A DNA stretch of 64,000 nucleotides, taken from contig NZ_SIUB01000010.1 in NCBI RefSeq assembly GCF_004310425.1, positions 61,140-125,139 on the forward strand, in the 5' to 3' direction. The DNA is from Hansschlegelia quercus (GTDB lineage Bacteria > Pseudomonadota > Alphaproteobacteria > Rhizobiales > Methylopilaceae). The notes beneath the pieces are model-generated. The model did no database searches and was not told the origin of the DNA. It was given only the letters and a program-made list of their open reading frames with translations. Below, in pieces: positions 1-8,721 of this stretch (position 1 is the first letter of the stretch; every line of letters starts with the position of its first letter). Both the position numbers and the translations under genes were made by a program.

Positions 1-1
1 C

Positions 2-367
2 ACCACCCGCTTCGTCGTCCTGTCGCGCGAGAAGGCCTGGGCGCGGCCGGGCCGTGGGCTCGTGGTCACCACCTTCGTGTTCAAGGTCCGCAACCTTCCG
101 GCGGCGCTCTACAAGGCGCTCGGAGGTTTCGCGACCAACGGGCTGAACATGACGAAGCTCGAAAGCTATCAGCTCGACGGCGGCTTCGTCGCGACGCAGT
201 TCTACGCCGACGTCGAGGGCCACCCGAAGGACGCCGGCCTGAAGCGCGCGCTCGAGGAGCTGAAGTTCTTCTCGAGCGAACTTGCGATCCTCGGCGTCTA
301 CCCCGCCCACGATTTCCGGGTGGCGGCGCGCGCGCTGGAGGCGCAGGCGGCGGCGAAGCGGCGATAG
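2..367 (+). CDS. pheA: prephenate dehydratase, C-terminal part (cut by window edge)
   Basis: The reading frame is open from the left edge, so the N-terminal catalytic domain lies outside the window. What remains is the regulatory ACT domain. It contains the 'GxFATNGLNMTKLESYQ' stretch, which matches the ESRP-type region that binds phenylalanine in PheA, followed by the 'FYADVEGH' strand typical of prephenate dehydratases. The enzyme converts prephenate to phenylpyruvate in phenylalanine synthesis and is feedback inhibited through this ACT domain. A basic, alanine-rich tail (AQAAAKRR) ends the protein. No other gene precedes it in the window, so its operon cannot be judged. Confidence 0.88.
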   Translation, partial: TTRFVVLSREKAWARPGRGLVVTTFVFKVRNLPAALYKALGGFATNGLNMTKLESYQLDGGFVATQFYADVEGHPKDAGLKRALEELKFFSSELAILGVYPAHDFRVAARALEAQAAAKRR

Positions 368-509
368 AGGCTTTACCCCCGTCAATCGTTCGCGGAACGG
401 CGATCGCCTGCGTGCAGCACGGTCGCCGGAACTTCCTTGCAGCCGCGCCGCTGGACGGACCGCCCTCTCCGCACGACCTAAGCGCTCTCATCAGACGCGG
501 AGCGCTTCC

Positions 510-1301
510 ATGAACATCGACCTCACCGGCAAGATCGCGATCGTCACCGGCTCGACGGTCGGCATCGGCCACGCCGTCGCGATCGGCCTGGCGCGCACCG
601 GCGCGACCGTGATCGTCAATGGCCGCAAGCAGGAGGCCGTCGAGAAGGCGATCGCCAAGATCAAGGAGGCGGTCGCCGGCGCCAAGGTCGAGGGCGTCGC
701 GGCCGATCTCGGGACGGCGGACGGCGTCTCCGCCTTTGTCGCGGCGATCCCGTCCGCCGACATCCTCGTCAACAATGTCGGCATCTTCGATCCCAAGGAT
801 TTCTTCGACGTTCCGGATGAGGAGTGGTCGCGCTTCTTCGAGGTCAACGTCATGTCGGGCGTGCGCCTGTCGCGGGCCTATGCCCAGGCGATGGCGGAGC
901 GCGGCTGGGGGCGGATCGTGTTCATCTCCTCCGAGTCGGGGATCAACATCCCCGTCGAGATGATCCATTACGGCTTCACCAAGACCGCCCAGCTCTCGAT
1001 CTCGCGCGGCCTCGCCAAGCGGCTCAGGGGAACCGGCGTCACGGTCAATGCGGTGCTGCCCGGACCCACGCTGTCGGAAGGCGTCGCGGAGATGCTGAAG
1101 GACGAGGTGGCCAAGACCGGCCAGACGCTCGAGGAGGTCGGCGAGGCCTTCGTGAAGGCGCACCGGCCGAGCTCGATCATCCAGCGCGCGGCGACCGTCG
1201 AGGAGGTCGCGAACATGGTCGTCTACGTCTGCTCCGAGCAGGCGTCCGCGACCACCGGCGCGTCGCTGCGGGTGGACGGCGGCGTCGTCGATACGATCTG
1301 A
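510..1301 (+). CDS. SDR family oxidoreductase
   Basis: Classical short-chain dehydrogenase/reductase of 263 residues, the usual length. Visible motifs are the N-terminal Rossmann glycine motif TGSTVGIG (about residues 13-20), the structural NNVG (the NNAG equivalent), a serine pair near residue 140, the catalytic YxxxK (YGFTK, about 154-158) and a C-terminal '[11 protein letters not shown]' end. The substrate cannot be deduced. The ATG at 510 was chosen because it begins the Rossmann strand directly ([14 protein letters not shown]); the upstream in-frame codons are low-complexity arginine-rich sequence. A weak GGAAC-N16-CGCT element lies about 80 bases upstream and might be a stress-sigma promoter. 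The gene is monocistronic in appearance, about 75 bases from the next one. Confidence 0.88.
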   Translation: MNIDLTGKIAIVTGSTVGIGHAVAIGLARTGATVIVNGRKQEAVEKAIAKIKEAVAGAKVEGVAADLGTADGVSAFVAAIPSADILVNNVGIFDPKDFFDVPDEEWSRFFEVNVMSGVRLSRAYAQAMAERGWGRIVFISSESGINIPVEMIHYGFTKTAQLSISRGLAKRLRGTGVTVNAVLPGPTLSEGVAEMLKDEVAKTGQTLEEVGEAFVKAHRPSSIIQRAATVEEVANMVVYVCSEQASATTGASLRVDGGVVDTI

Positions 1302-1377
1302 GGCGCGCCCTTTTCGCGGATGCGAAAGGCGCGCTAGAACGCTCCTCCCTCCCGTTCTTCCGAGAAGGATGATCCCC

Positions 1378-1980
1378 GTGTCCGGACCGCACCGCCCGCC
1401 GCTTGACGACGCGAGCCTCGACGCCCTGTTCCGCGCCGCCCGCACGCATAATTCGTTCAAGCCGGAGCCGGTGTCAGAAACGACGATCCGGGCGCTGTTC
1501 GAGCTCGTGAAGATGGGCCCGACCAGCGCGAACGGCCTGCCGGGCCGCTTCGTGTTCATCACCTCCGAGGCCGGCAAGGCGAAGCTCGCGCCCGCTTTGT
1601 CCTCGAACAATCGAGAGAAGACGCTGAAGGCGCCCGTCGTCGCCATCGTCGCGCACGACATGCGCTGGCTCGACAACCTTCCGCGCTTCTTCCCGCATGT
1701 GGACGCCAAGAGCTGGTTCGAGGGCAACCAGGCCTCCATCGAGGAGACCGCTTTCCGCAACGGCACGCTGATGGGCGGCTACCTCATCATGGCCGCCCGC
1801 TCGCTCGGCCTCGATTGCGGCCCGATGTCGGGCTTCGACAAGGCCAAGGTCGACGAGGCCTTCTTCGAGGGCACGACCTTCCGCACGAACTTCCTCGTCA
1901 ACCTCGGCTATGGCGACGGAGAGAAGATGTTCGAGCGCCTCCCCCGCCCGGACTTCGACGAGTTCTGCAGGATCGCGTGA
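1378..1980 (+). CDS. RutE/HadB-like nitroreductase (malonic semialdehyde reductase family)
   Basis: A protein of about 200 residues of the FMN-dependent nitroreductase fold. The order '[12 protein letters not shown]', '[16 protein letters not shown]', '[26 protein letters not shown]' and '[11 protein letters not shown]' is the pattern of the RutE branch, which reduces malonic semialdehyde to 3-hydroxypropionate during pyrimidine breakdown. No other rut gene is nearby, so the physiological substrate is uncertain and general quinone or aldehyde reduction is possible. An ATG exists at 1369, but the purine-rich ribosome site (GAAGGAT) lies directly against it and is better spaced for the GTG at 1378, which I chose. 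The gene is followed by a palindromic intergenic repeat, not by a coupled gene. Confidence 0.82.
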   Translation: MSGPHRPPLDDASLDALFRAARTHNSFKPEPVSETTIRALFELVKMGPTSANGLPGRFVFITSEAGKAKLAPALSSNNREKTLKAPVVAIVAHDMRWLDNLPRFFPHVDAKSWFEGNQASIEETAFRNGTLMGGYLIMAARSLGLDCGPMSGFDKAKVDEAFFEGTTFRTNFLVNLGYGDGEKMFERLPRPDFDEFCRIA

Positions 1981-2007
1981 GGGGGCTTTCGAACGTAGAA
2001 CGACGCC

Positions 2008-2093
2008 GTCATCCTCCGGCTTGACCGGAGGATCCATCTCGGACGTCGAGCGCGGGCTCTGACATGGATGGTCCGGTCGAGCCGGACCATGAC
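2008..2093. repeat. dispersed palindromic repeat (two hairpins)
   Basis: Two perfect 9-bp hairpins in tandem. The first has arms ATCCTCCGG and CCGGAGGAT (2011-2019 and 2025-2033). The second has arms ATGGTCCGG and CCGGACCAT (2068-2076 and 2082-2090). The unit is bracketed by GTCAT/ATGAC ends. The first arm pair recurs with a closely similar 5-base loop at 35650-35672, so this is a repeat family of the REP/RIME kind common between alphaproteobacterial genes. It fills most of the gap between the nitroreductase and tsaB. Confidence 0.8.
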
Positions 2094-2164
2094 GCTTGAT
2101 GATGCGCGGCGTCACAAAGTCTCGCCTGCTGGCGCAGCTTCTCGAACCTGATACTCCACCCCGC

Positions 2165-2842
2165 ATGCGCATGCTCGCGATCGATACGGCGCTCGGCGCC
2201 TGTTCCGTCGCCGTCGTCGAGACGGAAGGCGGTGAGGCGCGCGTGGTCTCCGTTCCCATGGAGCGTGGCCACGCGGAGGCGCTGATGCCGCTCGTGGCCG
2301 GGGCGCTGGCCGCGGCTGGAGGCCTTCAGACCATCGAGCGGATCGCCGTCACCGTCGGTCCCGGCAGTTTTACGGGACTGCGCGTCGGGCTTGCTTGCGC
2401 GCGGGCGCTCGCGCTCGGCGCCAAGATCCCCGTCGTCGGAGTTTCGACGCTGACGGCGCTCGCGGCCCCTGCGCTCGATAGCGGTGAAGGCGTAGCGCCG
2501 GTGGCGAGCGCGATCGACGCGCGGCACGGCCGCGTGTTCTTCCAGGTTTTTTCCGGCGACGGACGGCCGCTCGTTGCGCCGCGCATCACCGACGCCCGCG
2601 ACGCCGCCCGCGCGCTTGGCGATGGGCCGGCGCTCGTCGTCGGCTCGGGCGCCGGACTCGTGATCGCCGCGGCGGAGAACGGCGCGGCGGCGCTCTCCGA
2701 TGGACCGCACGTCGCGCCGGATCCGATCTGGATCGCGCGGCTCGGCGCCGCTGGTGATCCCGAGACCTCGCCGCCGAGGCCGCTCTACCTCAAGGCCGCC
2801 GACGCGCACCCGTCGGTCAGCGGTCTTATCGCGCGCGTCTGA
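2165..2842 (+). CDS. tsaB: tRNA threonylcarbamoyladenosine biosynthesis protein TsaB
   Basis: TsaB is the non-catalytic ASKHA-fold partner that pairs with TsaD and TsaE to put the threonylcarbamoyl group on A37 of ANN-decoding tRNAs. The sequence begins with the phosphate-binding strand 'MLAIDTALGACSVAV', has HAEALMPL near residue 36 and the family hallmark GPGSFTGLRVG at about 65-75. The ATG at 2165 is chosen over an in-frame ATG at 2096 because homology starts at MRMLAIDT and the upstream residues overlap the repeat. Length 225 residues is normal. rimI follows after about 20 bases, the usual tsaB-rimI arrangement. Together with mtaB at 60.6-61.9 kb, the window encodes two steps of A37 modification. 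Confidence 0.93.
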   Translation: MRMLAIDTALGACSVAVVETEGGEARVVSVPMERGHAEALMPLVAGALAAAGGLQTIERIAVTVGPGSFTGLRVGLACARALALGAKIPVVGVSTLTALAAPALDSGEGVAPVASAIDARHGRVFFQVFSGDGRPLVAPRITDARDAARALGDGPALVVGSGAGLVIAAAENGAAALSDGPHVAPDPIWIARLGAAGDPETSPPRPLYLKAADAHPSVSGLIARV

Positions 2843-2863
2843 GAACGAGGGAACGGCGTCGAG

Positions 2864-3358
2864 ATGTTCTGGTGGTTCTGGGAGGCGTTCATGCCGCAAC
2901 CCGTCTGGGCGGTCGAGCCCGCGGACGCCGGCGACGCCGCCGAATTCGCAGACATCCACGAGGCGTCGTTCGCGCGCGGCTGGAGCGTCGACGAGATGGA
3001 CGCCCTGCTCCGCGACCGCGCCGTGATCGCCTGCGCGCTCCGCCGCGAGGGAGATCGGCGCGCCTGCGGGTTTGCGCTGTCGCGCATGGCCAAGGACGAA
3101 GCGGAGGTGCTGTCGATCGCGGTCGAGAGCGCCGGCCGCGGAAAGGGCGGCGGGGCGGCGTTGTTCGGGCGCCATCTCGGCAGGCTTTCGGCCGAGGGCG
3201 TGCGCCGCGTGGTGCTCGAGGTCGACGAGGACAATCAGGCCGCGCTCGCGCTCTACGCGCGCTTCGGCTTCCGCGAGGTCGGCCGCCGCAAGGCCTATTA
3301 CGCCCGCGCCGACGGCTCAAAGGGCGTCGCGCGCGTCCTCGCGCTGGACAGTCTCTGA
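2864..3358 (+). CDS. rimI: ribosomal protein S18 alanine N-acetyltransferase RimI (GNAT)
   Basis: GNAT acetyltransferase of about 164 residues. The acetyl-CoA-binding motif A is 'LSIAVESAGRGKGGGAALF' with the Q/RxxGxG/A loop, followed by 'VLEVDEDNQAALALYARFGFREVGRRKAYY', which is the RimI signature. The family acetylates the N-terminal alanine of ribosomal protein S18. It sits just after tsaB as in most bacteria. Two starts are possible: ATG 2864 gives a tryptophan-rich leader (MFWWFWEAF) like that of alphaproteobacterial relatives. ATG 2891 has the better ribosome site (GGGAGG five bases upstream). I kept 2864, with doubt. Confidence 0.9.
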   Translation: MFWWFWEAFMPQPVWAVEPADAGDAAEFADIHEASFARGWSVDEMDALLRDRAVIACALRREGDRRACGFALSRMAKDEAEVLSIAVESAGRGKGGGAALFGRHLGRLSAEGVRRVVLEVDEDNQAALALYARFGFREVGRRKAYYARADGSKGVARVLALDSL

Positions 3359-3434
3359 ACCCAGGCCGAGAGTTTACGATTCGGGGGGCCGATCCTATAA
3401 GCGGCTCAAGGCGATCACGGACTAAGGCGGCCAA

Positions 3435-3863
3435 GTGACCACGCAGGACGCGAGCTCGATCGAGCGCCAGTGCGCCGCCAAGGGCATGCGCATGACGGAC
3501 CAGCGCCGCGTGATCGCGCGCGTGGTCGAGAGCGCCGACGACCATCCCGACGTTGAGGAGCTCTACCGCCGCGCGTCCGCCGTGGACCAGCGGATCTCGA
3601 TCTCGACCGTCTATCGCACGGTTAAGCTTTTCGAGGACGCCGGCATTATCGCCCGGCTCGATTTTCGCGACGGGCGCTCGCGCTATGAGCCGGCGCCCGA
3701 CGAGCATCACGACCATCTGATCGACCTCCGCTCCGGCAAGATCATCGAGTTCCGCGACGAGGAGATCGAGGCGCTGCAGGCGGCGATCGCCCGACGGCTC
3801 GGCTACCGGCTGGTCGACCACCGGCTCGAGCTCTACGCGGTGCCGACGGAAGACGAGGCGTGA
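3435..3863 (+). CDS. fur: Fur family metalloregulator (Mur-like)
   Basis: A 142-residue Fur superfamily repressor starting at GTG. It has the winged-helix part 'GMRMTDQRRVIARVVE...ISISTVYRTVKLFEDAGII' and the metal site 'DEHHDHLIDLRSGKIIEF'. In classical Fur the last segment reads HHDHxxCxxC. Here both cysteines of the structural zinc site are absent (IDLRSG), the state known for rhizobial Fur-like proteins that act as manganese-responsive Mur. It therefore probably senses Mn2+ and represses Mn import, though an iron role is not excluded. The plsC-like gene follows 16 bases downstream and may be co-transcribed. Confidence 0.88.
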   Translation: MTTQDASSIERQCAAKGMRMTDQRRVIARVVESADDHPDVEELYRRASAVDQRISISTVYRTVKLFEDAGIIARLDFRDGRSRYEPAPDEHHDHLIDLRSGKIIEFRDEEIEALQAAIARRLGYRLVDHRLELYAVPTEDEA

Positions 3864-3879
3864 GGCTCGCCGCCGCGCC

Positions 3880-4782
3880 ATGCTGAGCGATCCGAACGAC
3901 ACCTCGCACGGCCGACCGGTGAAGCGCCCGGTTCGCGCCCTCGCCGCGACGCTCGCGGTCGCGCTATTCGTCGCGATCGCCGGGCCTGTTCAGTTTCTCA
4001 TGCTCAAGCTCCGGGCGTCTTCTGCGCCGGCGCTCCCCCTGCTGTTCCACCGCCTCGCGCTCCGGGCGATCGGCATGCGCGTCACGGTGATCGGCGCGCC
4101 TTCGGCCGCAAGACCCCTCCTGATCACCCCCAATCACTCGTCCTGGATCGACATACTGGCGTTCGGCTCGCTCATGCCGCTGTCCTTCGTCGCGAAGTCT
4201 GAGATCGCGACCTGGCCGGTCTTCGGCTGGATGTCGACGCTCCAGCGCACGATCTTCGTCGATCGCTCGCGCAAGACGGCGACCGCCGCCGTCAACCGCG
4301 AGATGGCCGAGCGCATGGCGTCGGGCGAGCCGGTCGTTCTGTTCGCCGAGGGCACGTCGAGCGACGGCAACCGCGTGCTGCCCTTCCGCTCTGCGCTGCT
4401 CGGGGCGACCCAGGGCGCGATCCTGTCGACCGGCGGCGGCTCCATGGCGGTGCAGCCGGCCTCGATCGCCTATCTCAGGCGGAACGGTCTGCCGCTCGGC
4501 CGAGGCGGGCGCCCCTTCGTCGCCTGGTATGGCGACATGGAGTTCGCTTCCCACCTCTGGTCGATCCTGACAAACGGCGCGATCGACGTCGTGATCACCT
4601 TCGGCGACACCGTGACAGCTGACGCCACGACCGACCGCAAACGGCTCGCGCGCGATCTCGAACGCGAGTCGCGCCGCATGACGGCCGACGCGCTGCGCGG
4701 GCGGGCCGCCGCTCCGCGGCAAGTGAAACTGCCGGACGAACAGCCGGCGCCAGTCGCCGAGCCCCAGGCGAGTCCCGCCTGA
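3880..4782 (+). CDS. 1-acyl-sn-glycerol-3-phosphate acyltransferase (PlsC family)
   Basis: Membrane-bound glycerolipid acyltransferase, 300 residues. An N-terminal hydrophobic segment (about residues 20-42) is followed by the catalytic HX4D motif NHSSWID (about 85-91), the glycerol-phosphate binding 'FVDRSRK', and the EGTSSDG block near 157. These make it a lysophosphatidic acid or ornithine-lipid (OlsA-like) acyltransferase; the sequence does not distinguish the two. The tail is proline- and alanine-rich. Its stop overlaps the next start (TGATG), so translation of the EI24 gene is coupled to it. Confidence 0.87.
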   Translation: MLSDPNDTSHGRPVKRPVRALAATLAVALFVAIAGPVQFLMLKLRASSAPALPLLFHRLALRAIGMRVTVIGAPSAARPLLITPNHSSWIDILAFGSLMPLSFVAKSEIATWPVFGWMSTLQRTIFVDRSRKTATAAVNREMAERMASGEPVVLFAEGTSSDGNRVLPFRSALLGATQGAILSTGGGSMAVQPASIAYLRRNGLPLGRGGRPFVAWYGDMEFASHLWSILTNGAIDVVITFGDTVTADATTDRKRLARDLERESRRMTADALRGRAAAPRQVKLPDEQPAPVAEPQASPA

Positions 4783-5489
4783 TGCTGTCCGCAGCCCTCA
4801 AGGCCGCTGTTCAAACCGTCTCGCGGCCGTTCCGCGCGGTCCTGCTGAAGTCGCTTGGGCTGACCGTCCTGCTGCTTATCCTCGGCTGGATCGGGCTCCA
4901 GGCGCTCGCCGACCGGATGCTCGTCCTGCCGAACGAAACCGCGACGTGGATCGCGCATCTGGTCGCGGGCCTCGGGACCGCTTTCGGCCTGCTGTTTCTG
5001 GTGACGCCCGTGACCGCAATCGTCGCGGGCTTCTTCCTCGACGACGTCGCGGAGATCGTCGAGCGCACGCACTATCCGGCGGACGCTCCGGGGCAGCCCG
5101 TGCCGCTGGTGAAGGGGCTGTTCCTGTCGCTGCGCTTCGCGGCGCTGGTGCTCAGCCTCAATCTGCTGCTGCTCGCGCTGCTGTTCATCCCCGGCGTCAA
5201 CCTGATCGCCTGGCTCGGCGTCAACGGCTATCTGCTCGGCCGTGAATACTTCTCGCTCGCCGCGATGCGGTTCCGCGACGAGGACGGCGCGACGGCGCTG
5301 CGCCGGCGCCACCGAGGCGAGGTGTTCGCCGCCGGCCTGCTCGTGGCTACGCTCGCGATCGTGCCGTTCGCGAACCTGCTGACGCCGCTGTTCGCCACCG
5401 CCTTCTTCGTCCACCTTCACAAATCGATCGCTGCCGAAGACGCAAAACTGCTAGGAACGGAAGGTCGGACGCCGCGTTTGGGCGCGTAA
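4782..5489 (+). CDS. EI24/CysZ-like integral membrane protein
   Basis: A 235-residue polytopic protein. I can see about four to five hydrophobic segments (around residues 24-43, 58-82, 113-140 and 184-212) with the pattern 'FIPGVNLIAWLGVNGYLLGREYFSLAAMR', typical of the EI24 domain shared with sulfate permease CysZ. Neighbours give no sulfur-metabolism link, so 'sulfate transporter' should not be assumed. The start overlaps the plsC stop by one base, which suggests a joint role in the envelope or simple coupling. Confidence 0.78.
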   Translation: MLSAALKAAVQTVSRPFRAVLLKSLGLTVLLLILGWIGLQALADRMLVLPNETATWIAHLVAGLGTAFGLLFLVTPVTAIVAGFFLDDVAEIVERTHYPADAPGQPVPLVKGLFLSLRFAALVLSLNLLLLALLFIPGVNLIAWLGVNGYLLGREYFSLAAMRFRDEDGATALRRRHRGEVFAAGLLVATLAIVPFANLLTPLFATAFFVHLHKSIAAEDAKLLGTEGRTPRLGA

Positions 5490-5592
5490 CGTCCCTTAAA
5501 CTCGCCGCATTCAAAGTCCACCCCGGTGAACAGGGACGGCTACCCCACTGAGGGGCGTCGATTGTGCGGCTGCGTGACGAGGCTGGTGAGCC

Positions 5593-7911
5593 ATGGCGAT
5601 CGGACGGGGGTCCGGGCGAGAGGAACGACGCGAACCGCGCTTCGACGCGAACGGACAGTCGTCTCCCGATCTCCGCGTCACGCCGCAGGACCGGCCGACG
5701 GGCGGCGGCGACTTCCGCGCCTCCAGCGACCGCGAGCCGCGGTTCGAGCCGCGCGACGAAGGCCGGCGCGAGCCGAACTTCGGCGGACGCTCGGAAGGGC
5801 CGGACGTGGGCGCTAAACCTCAGCGCCGCAAGTCGTCCTACTGGGCCTGGGTGATGGGCCGCTCGCAGCCGGCGCGTGAGCGCGGCGGCGGCGACGGCGG
5901 CGGCCGAAAGCGGCGCGGACTCCTCGCCAAGCTCGTCTCGCTCGTGGTTGCGCTCGGCCTGTTCGGCGCCATCGGCGCCGGCGGCGTGGTGGCCTATTAC
6001 GCCTCGCGGCTTCCCGCCTACCAGAACCTCGAGGTCCCCAAGCGACCGCCCAACGTCCAGCTGATCGGCTATGACGGCAAGCCGCTCGCCAACCGCGGCG
6101 AGACCGGCGGCGCCAACGTGCCGCTCGGCGAGATGCCGAAATACGTGCCGCAGGCCTTCATCGCGATCGAGGATCGCCGGTTCTACGACCATTGGGGCGT
6201 CGACATCTTCGGCCTCGCCCGCGCGGTGAAGGCCAACATCCAGCGCGGCGGCGTCGCTCAGGGCGGGTCGACGCTCACACAGCAGCTCGCCAAGAACCTG
6301 TTCCTGACGCCTGAGCGCTCGATGGAGCGCAAGGTGCAGGAGGCCGTGTTGGCCTTCTATCTCGAGCGCAAGTTCGGCAAGCAGAAGATCCTGGAGATGT
6401 ACCTCAACCGCGTCTATTTCGGCGCGGGCGCCTATGGCGTGGAGGCGGCCTCGCAGCGCTATTTCGGCAAATCGATCCGCAAGGTGAACGTCACCGAGGC
6501 GGCCATGCTTGCGGGCCTCGTCAAGGCGCCGTCCCGGCTGTCGCCGAGCCGCGACCCGGACGCCGCCCGTGCCCGCGCCGACGTGGTGCTCGCGGCGATG
6601 GCGGACGAGGGCTACATCACCCGCGATCAAGCGCAGAGCGCGTTCAAGACGCAGCCGCCCTCGCCCGCGCCGAAGCCGGAAGGCGCGATCGGCTACGCCG
6701 CCGACTGGGTCATGGACCAGATCGACTCTCTCGTCGGCGTCTATGACGAGGACCTGATCGTCGAAACGACGATCGACCCTGCGCTCGAGACCGAGGCGGA
6801 GCGCGATCTCGCCGACGTGATCGCCAAGAAGGGCGGCAAGCTGAAGGTCAGCCAGGGCGTGCTGGTCTCGCTCGGGCCGGACGGCGCCGTGCGCGCGCTG
6901 GTCGGCGGCAAGTCCTACGCGGAAAGCCAGTTCAACCGCGCGGTCGACGCCAAGCGCCAGCCGGGCTCGTCGTTCAAGCCCTTCGTCTATCTCACCGCCC
7001 TGCAGATGGGCCTGACGCCGGACACCGTGCGGGTCGACGAGCCGCTGCAGCTCAAGGGCTGGAGCCCTGAGAACTACACCCGCCGCTATGCGGGCCCGAT
7101 GACCCTGACCTATGCGCTATCGCAGTCGATCAACACGGTGGCGGTGAAGCTCGGCGTCGAGGTGGGACCGGACCACGTTGTTCAGACCGCGCACGATCTC
7201 GGCATTACTTCGAAGCTCGATCCGAACCCCTCCATCGCGCTCGGCACGTCCGAGGTCAGCCCGCTCGAAATGGCGGCGGCTTACGCGCCGTTCGCGAACG
7301 GCGGAACGGTCGCGACGCCCTACATCGTGCGCTCGGTCAAGTCTTCGACGGGCGAGCCGCTCTATGTCCGCAAGACGGACGCGCCGAAGCAGGTGCTCGA
7401 CGAAGAGCGCGTCGGCATGATAAACGCGATGCTGTCGGAAACGCTGAAGTCGGGCACCGCCCGGGGCGCGACCTTCAAGGCCTGGCCGGCGGCCGGCAAG
7501 ACCGGCACGAGCCAGGATTTCCGCGACGCCTGGTTCATCGGCTACACCGCGCAGTTCGTGACAGCCGTCTGGCTCGGCAACGACGACAACAGCCCGACCA
7601 AGCACGCTTCCGGTGGCGGGTTGCCGGTCGAGATCTGGTCCCGCTTCATGGCCAAGGCTCATGAGGGCATGCCCGTCGCCGAGCTTCCCGGCGAGTGGAG
7701 CCCGCGCGTTGCGGGCTACGAGCGCAGCGGGCCGGATGACGTCTATCAGACCGGTCCAGGACAGGGCGGCGGCGAGCCGCCGGAGGAAGGGCCGTACCAG
7801 GGCAGCTATCCGGACGCCGACGATGGGTATGTCGCGCGCCAGCGCGAGCGCCGAACCCCCGATATCGTTCGCGAACCGCTGGGCTTCCTGAAGCATCTGT
7901 TCGGGGGCTGA
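5593..7911 (+). CDS. bifunctional penicillin-binding protein 1A/1C (class A PBP)
   Basis: A 772-residue class A PBP that polymerises and crosslinks peptidoglycan in the periplasm. A charged, Arg/Gly-rich cytoplasmic tail of about 110 residues precedes one membrane anchor ('LVSLVVALGLFGAIGAGGVVAYYA'). The glycosyltransferase domain has EDRRFYDHWG (about 193), GGSTLTQQLAKN, and 'EMYLNRVYFGAGAYGVEAAS'. The transpeptidase domain has the nucleophile SSFK (about 459), SIN (about 512) and KTGTS (about 636). All catalytic motifs are intact. The C-terminus is a low-complexity Gly/Pro/Asp segment. The long basic N-terminal tail is unlike E. coli PBP1a but common in Hyphomicrobiales. Confidence 0.94.
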   Translation: MAIGRGSGREERREPRFDANGQSSPDLRVTPQDRPTGGGDFRASSDREPRFEPRDEGRREPNFGGRSEGPDVGAKPQRRKSSYWAWVMGRSQPARERGGGDGGGRKRRGLLAKLVSLVVALGLFGAIGAGGVVAYYASRLPAYQNLEVPKRPPNVQLIGYDGKPLANRGETGGANVPLGEMPKYVPQAFIAIEDRRFYDHWGVDIFGLARAVKANIQRGGVAQGGSTLTQQLAKNLFLTPERSMERKVQEAVLAFYLERKFGKQKILEMYLNRVYFGAGAYGVEAASQRYFGKSIRKVNVTEAAMLAGLVKAPSRLSPSRDPDAARARADVVLAAMADEGYITRDQAQSAFKTQPPSPAPKPEGAIGYAADWVMDQIDSLVGVYDEDLIVETTIDPALETEAERDLADVIAKKGGKLKVSQGVLVSLGPDGAVRALVGGKSYAESQFNRAVDAKRQPGSSFKPFVYLTALQMGLTPDTVRVDEPLQLKGWSPENYTRRYAGPMTLTYALSQSINTVAVKLGVEVGPDHVVQTAHDLGITSKLDPNPSIALGTSEVSPLEMAAAYAPFANGGTVATPYIVRSVKSSTGEPLYVRKTDAPKQVLDEERVGMINAMLSETLKSGTARGATFKAWPAAGKTGTSQDFRDAWFIGYTAQFVTAVWLGNDDNSPTKHASGGGLPVEIWSRFMAKAHEGMPVAELPGEWSPRVAGYERSGPDDVYQTGPGQGGGEPPEEGPYQGSYPDADDGYVARQRERRTPDIVREPLGFLKHLFGG

Positions 7912-7958
7912 AGCCCCTCATAGGTTCGCCTCGCCGGAAATGCGCTACATAGAGCGCC

Positions 7959-8717
7959 ATGCCTCTCGACGTCGTCGACCTCCGGGACTTCTACGCCCGC
8001 CCGCTCGGCGGCATCGTTCGCCGCATCGTGCGCGCCAAGATCCGCGCGCGCTGGCCGAATTTGCGCGGCGAGCGCGTGCTGGGCGTCGGCTTCGCCACCC
8101 CCTTCCTCGGCGTGTTCCGTGAAGACGCGGAGCGGATTCTCGCCTTCTGCCCCGGCCAGCAGGGCGTCGCGGCGTGGCCGGCAGAGCGCGCGAACGCTGC
8201 GGCGCTTGTCGAGGACGGCATGTGGCCGCTGCCGGACGGCGCGGTCGACCGCATTCTGGCCGCCCATGCGCTTGAGACATCGGAGAGCGCGGTCGAGTTC
8301 CTGCGCGAGGCCGGTCGCTGCCTCGCGCCCGGCGGACGCCTGCTCGCGATCGTGCCGAACCGCCGCGGCGCCTGGGCGCGGATGGATTCGACGCCTTTCG
8401 GACATGGCCGCCCTTTCAGCCGCAGCCAGCTGACCGACCTCATGCGGCAGGCGCAGTTCGCGCCCGCTGGCTGGGACGAGGCGCTGTTCATGCCGCCGGT
8501 CGAGAGCTACCTCGTCGTGCGAACGGCGTTGGCTCTGGAGCGCGTCGGGTCCTGGGCCTGGGCGCCGTTCGCCGGCGTCCATATCGTCGAGGCGACGAAG
8601 CAGGCGACGCGGCCGACGCTCGCCCGCAAGGTCCGCAAGTCTAAACCCGCGCCGTCGCTTGCGCCCGCGAGCCTTGGCGCCCCGCAGCCGGCTTCGCGCG
8701 GCGCCGCAGGCCCTTAA
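7959..8717 (+). CDS. class I SAM-dependent methyltransferase
   Basis: A 252-residue protein with a Rossmann-like SAM fold. The first motif is degenerate ('VLGVGFATPFLG' where D/ExGxG is usual). The second half keeps 'DGAVDRILAAHALETSESAVEFLREAGRCLAPGGRLLAIVPNRRGAWARMDSTPFGHGRPFSRSQL', which matches the Methyltransf_11 family of alphaproteobacteria. The substrate is unknown. It is convergent with metW, whose stop lies only five bases beyond this stop. A basic, Pro/Ala-rich tail closes the protein. Confidence 0.8.
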   Translation: MPLDVVDLRDFYARPLGGIVRRIVRAKIRARWPNLRGERVLGVGFATPFLGVFREDAERILAFCPGQQGVAAWPAERANAAALVEDGMWPLPDGAVDRILAAHALETSESAVEFLREAGRCLAPGGRLLAIVPNRRGAWARMDSTPFGHGRPFSRSQLTDLMRQAQFAPAGWDEALFMPPVESYLVVRTALALERVGSWAWAPFAGVHIVEATKQATRPTLARKVRKSKPAPSLAPASLGAPQPASRGAAGP

Positions 8718-8721
8718 CCCG

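Noticed and set aside
7903..7920. terminator after the class A PBP gene
   Set aside because: A short GGGGC-TGAA-GCCCC hairpin overlaps the stop codon but no T-run follows.
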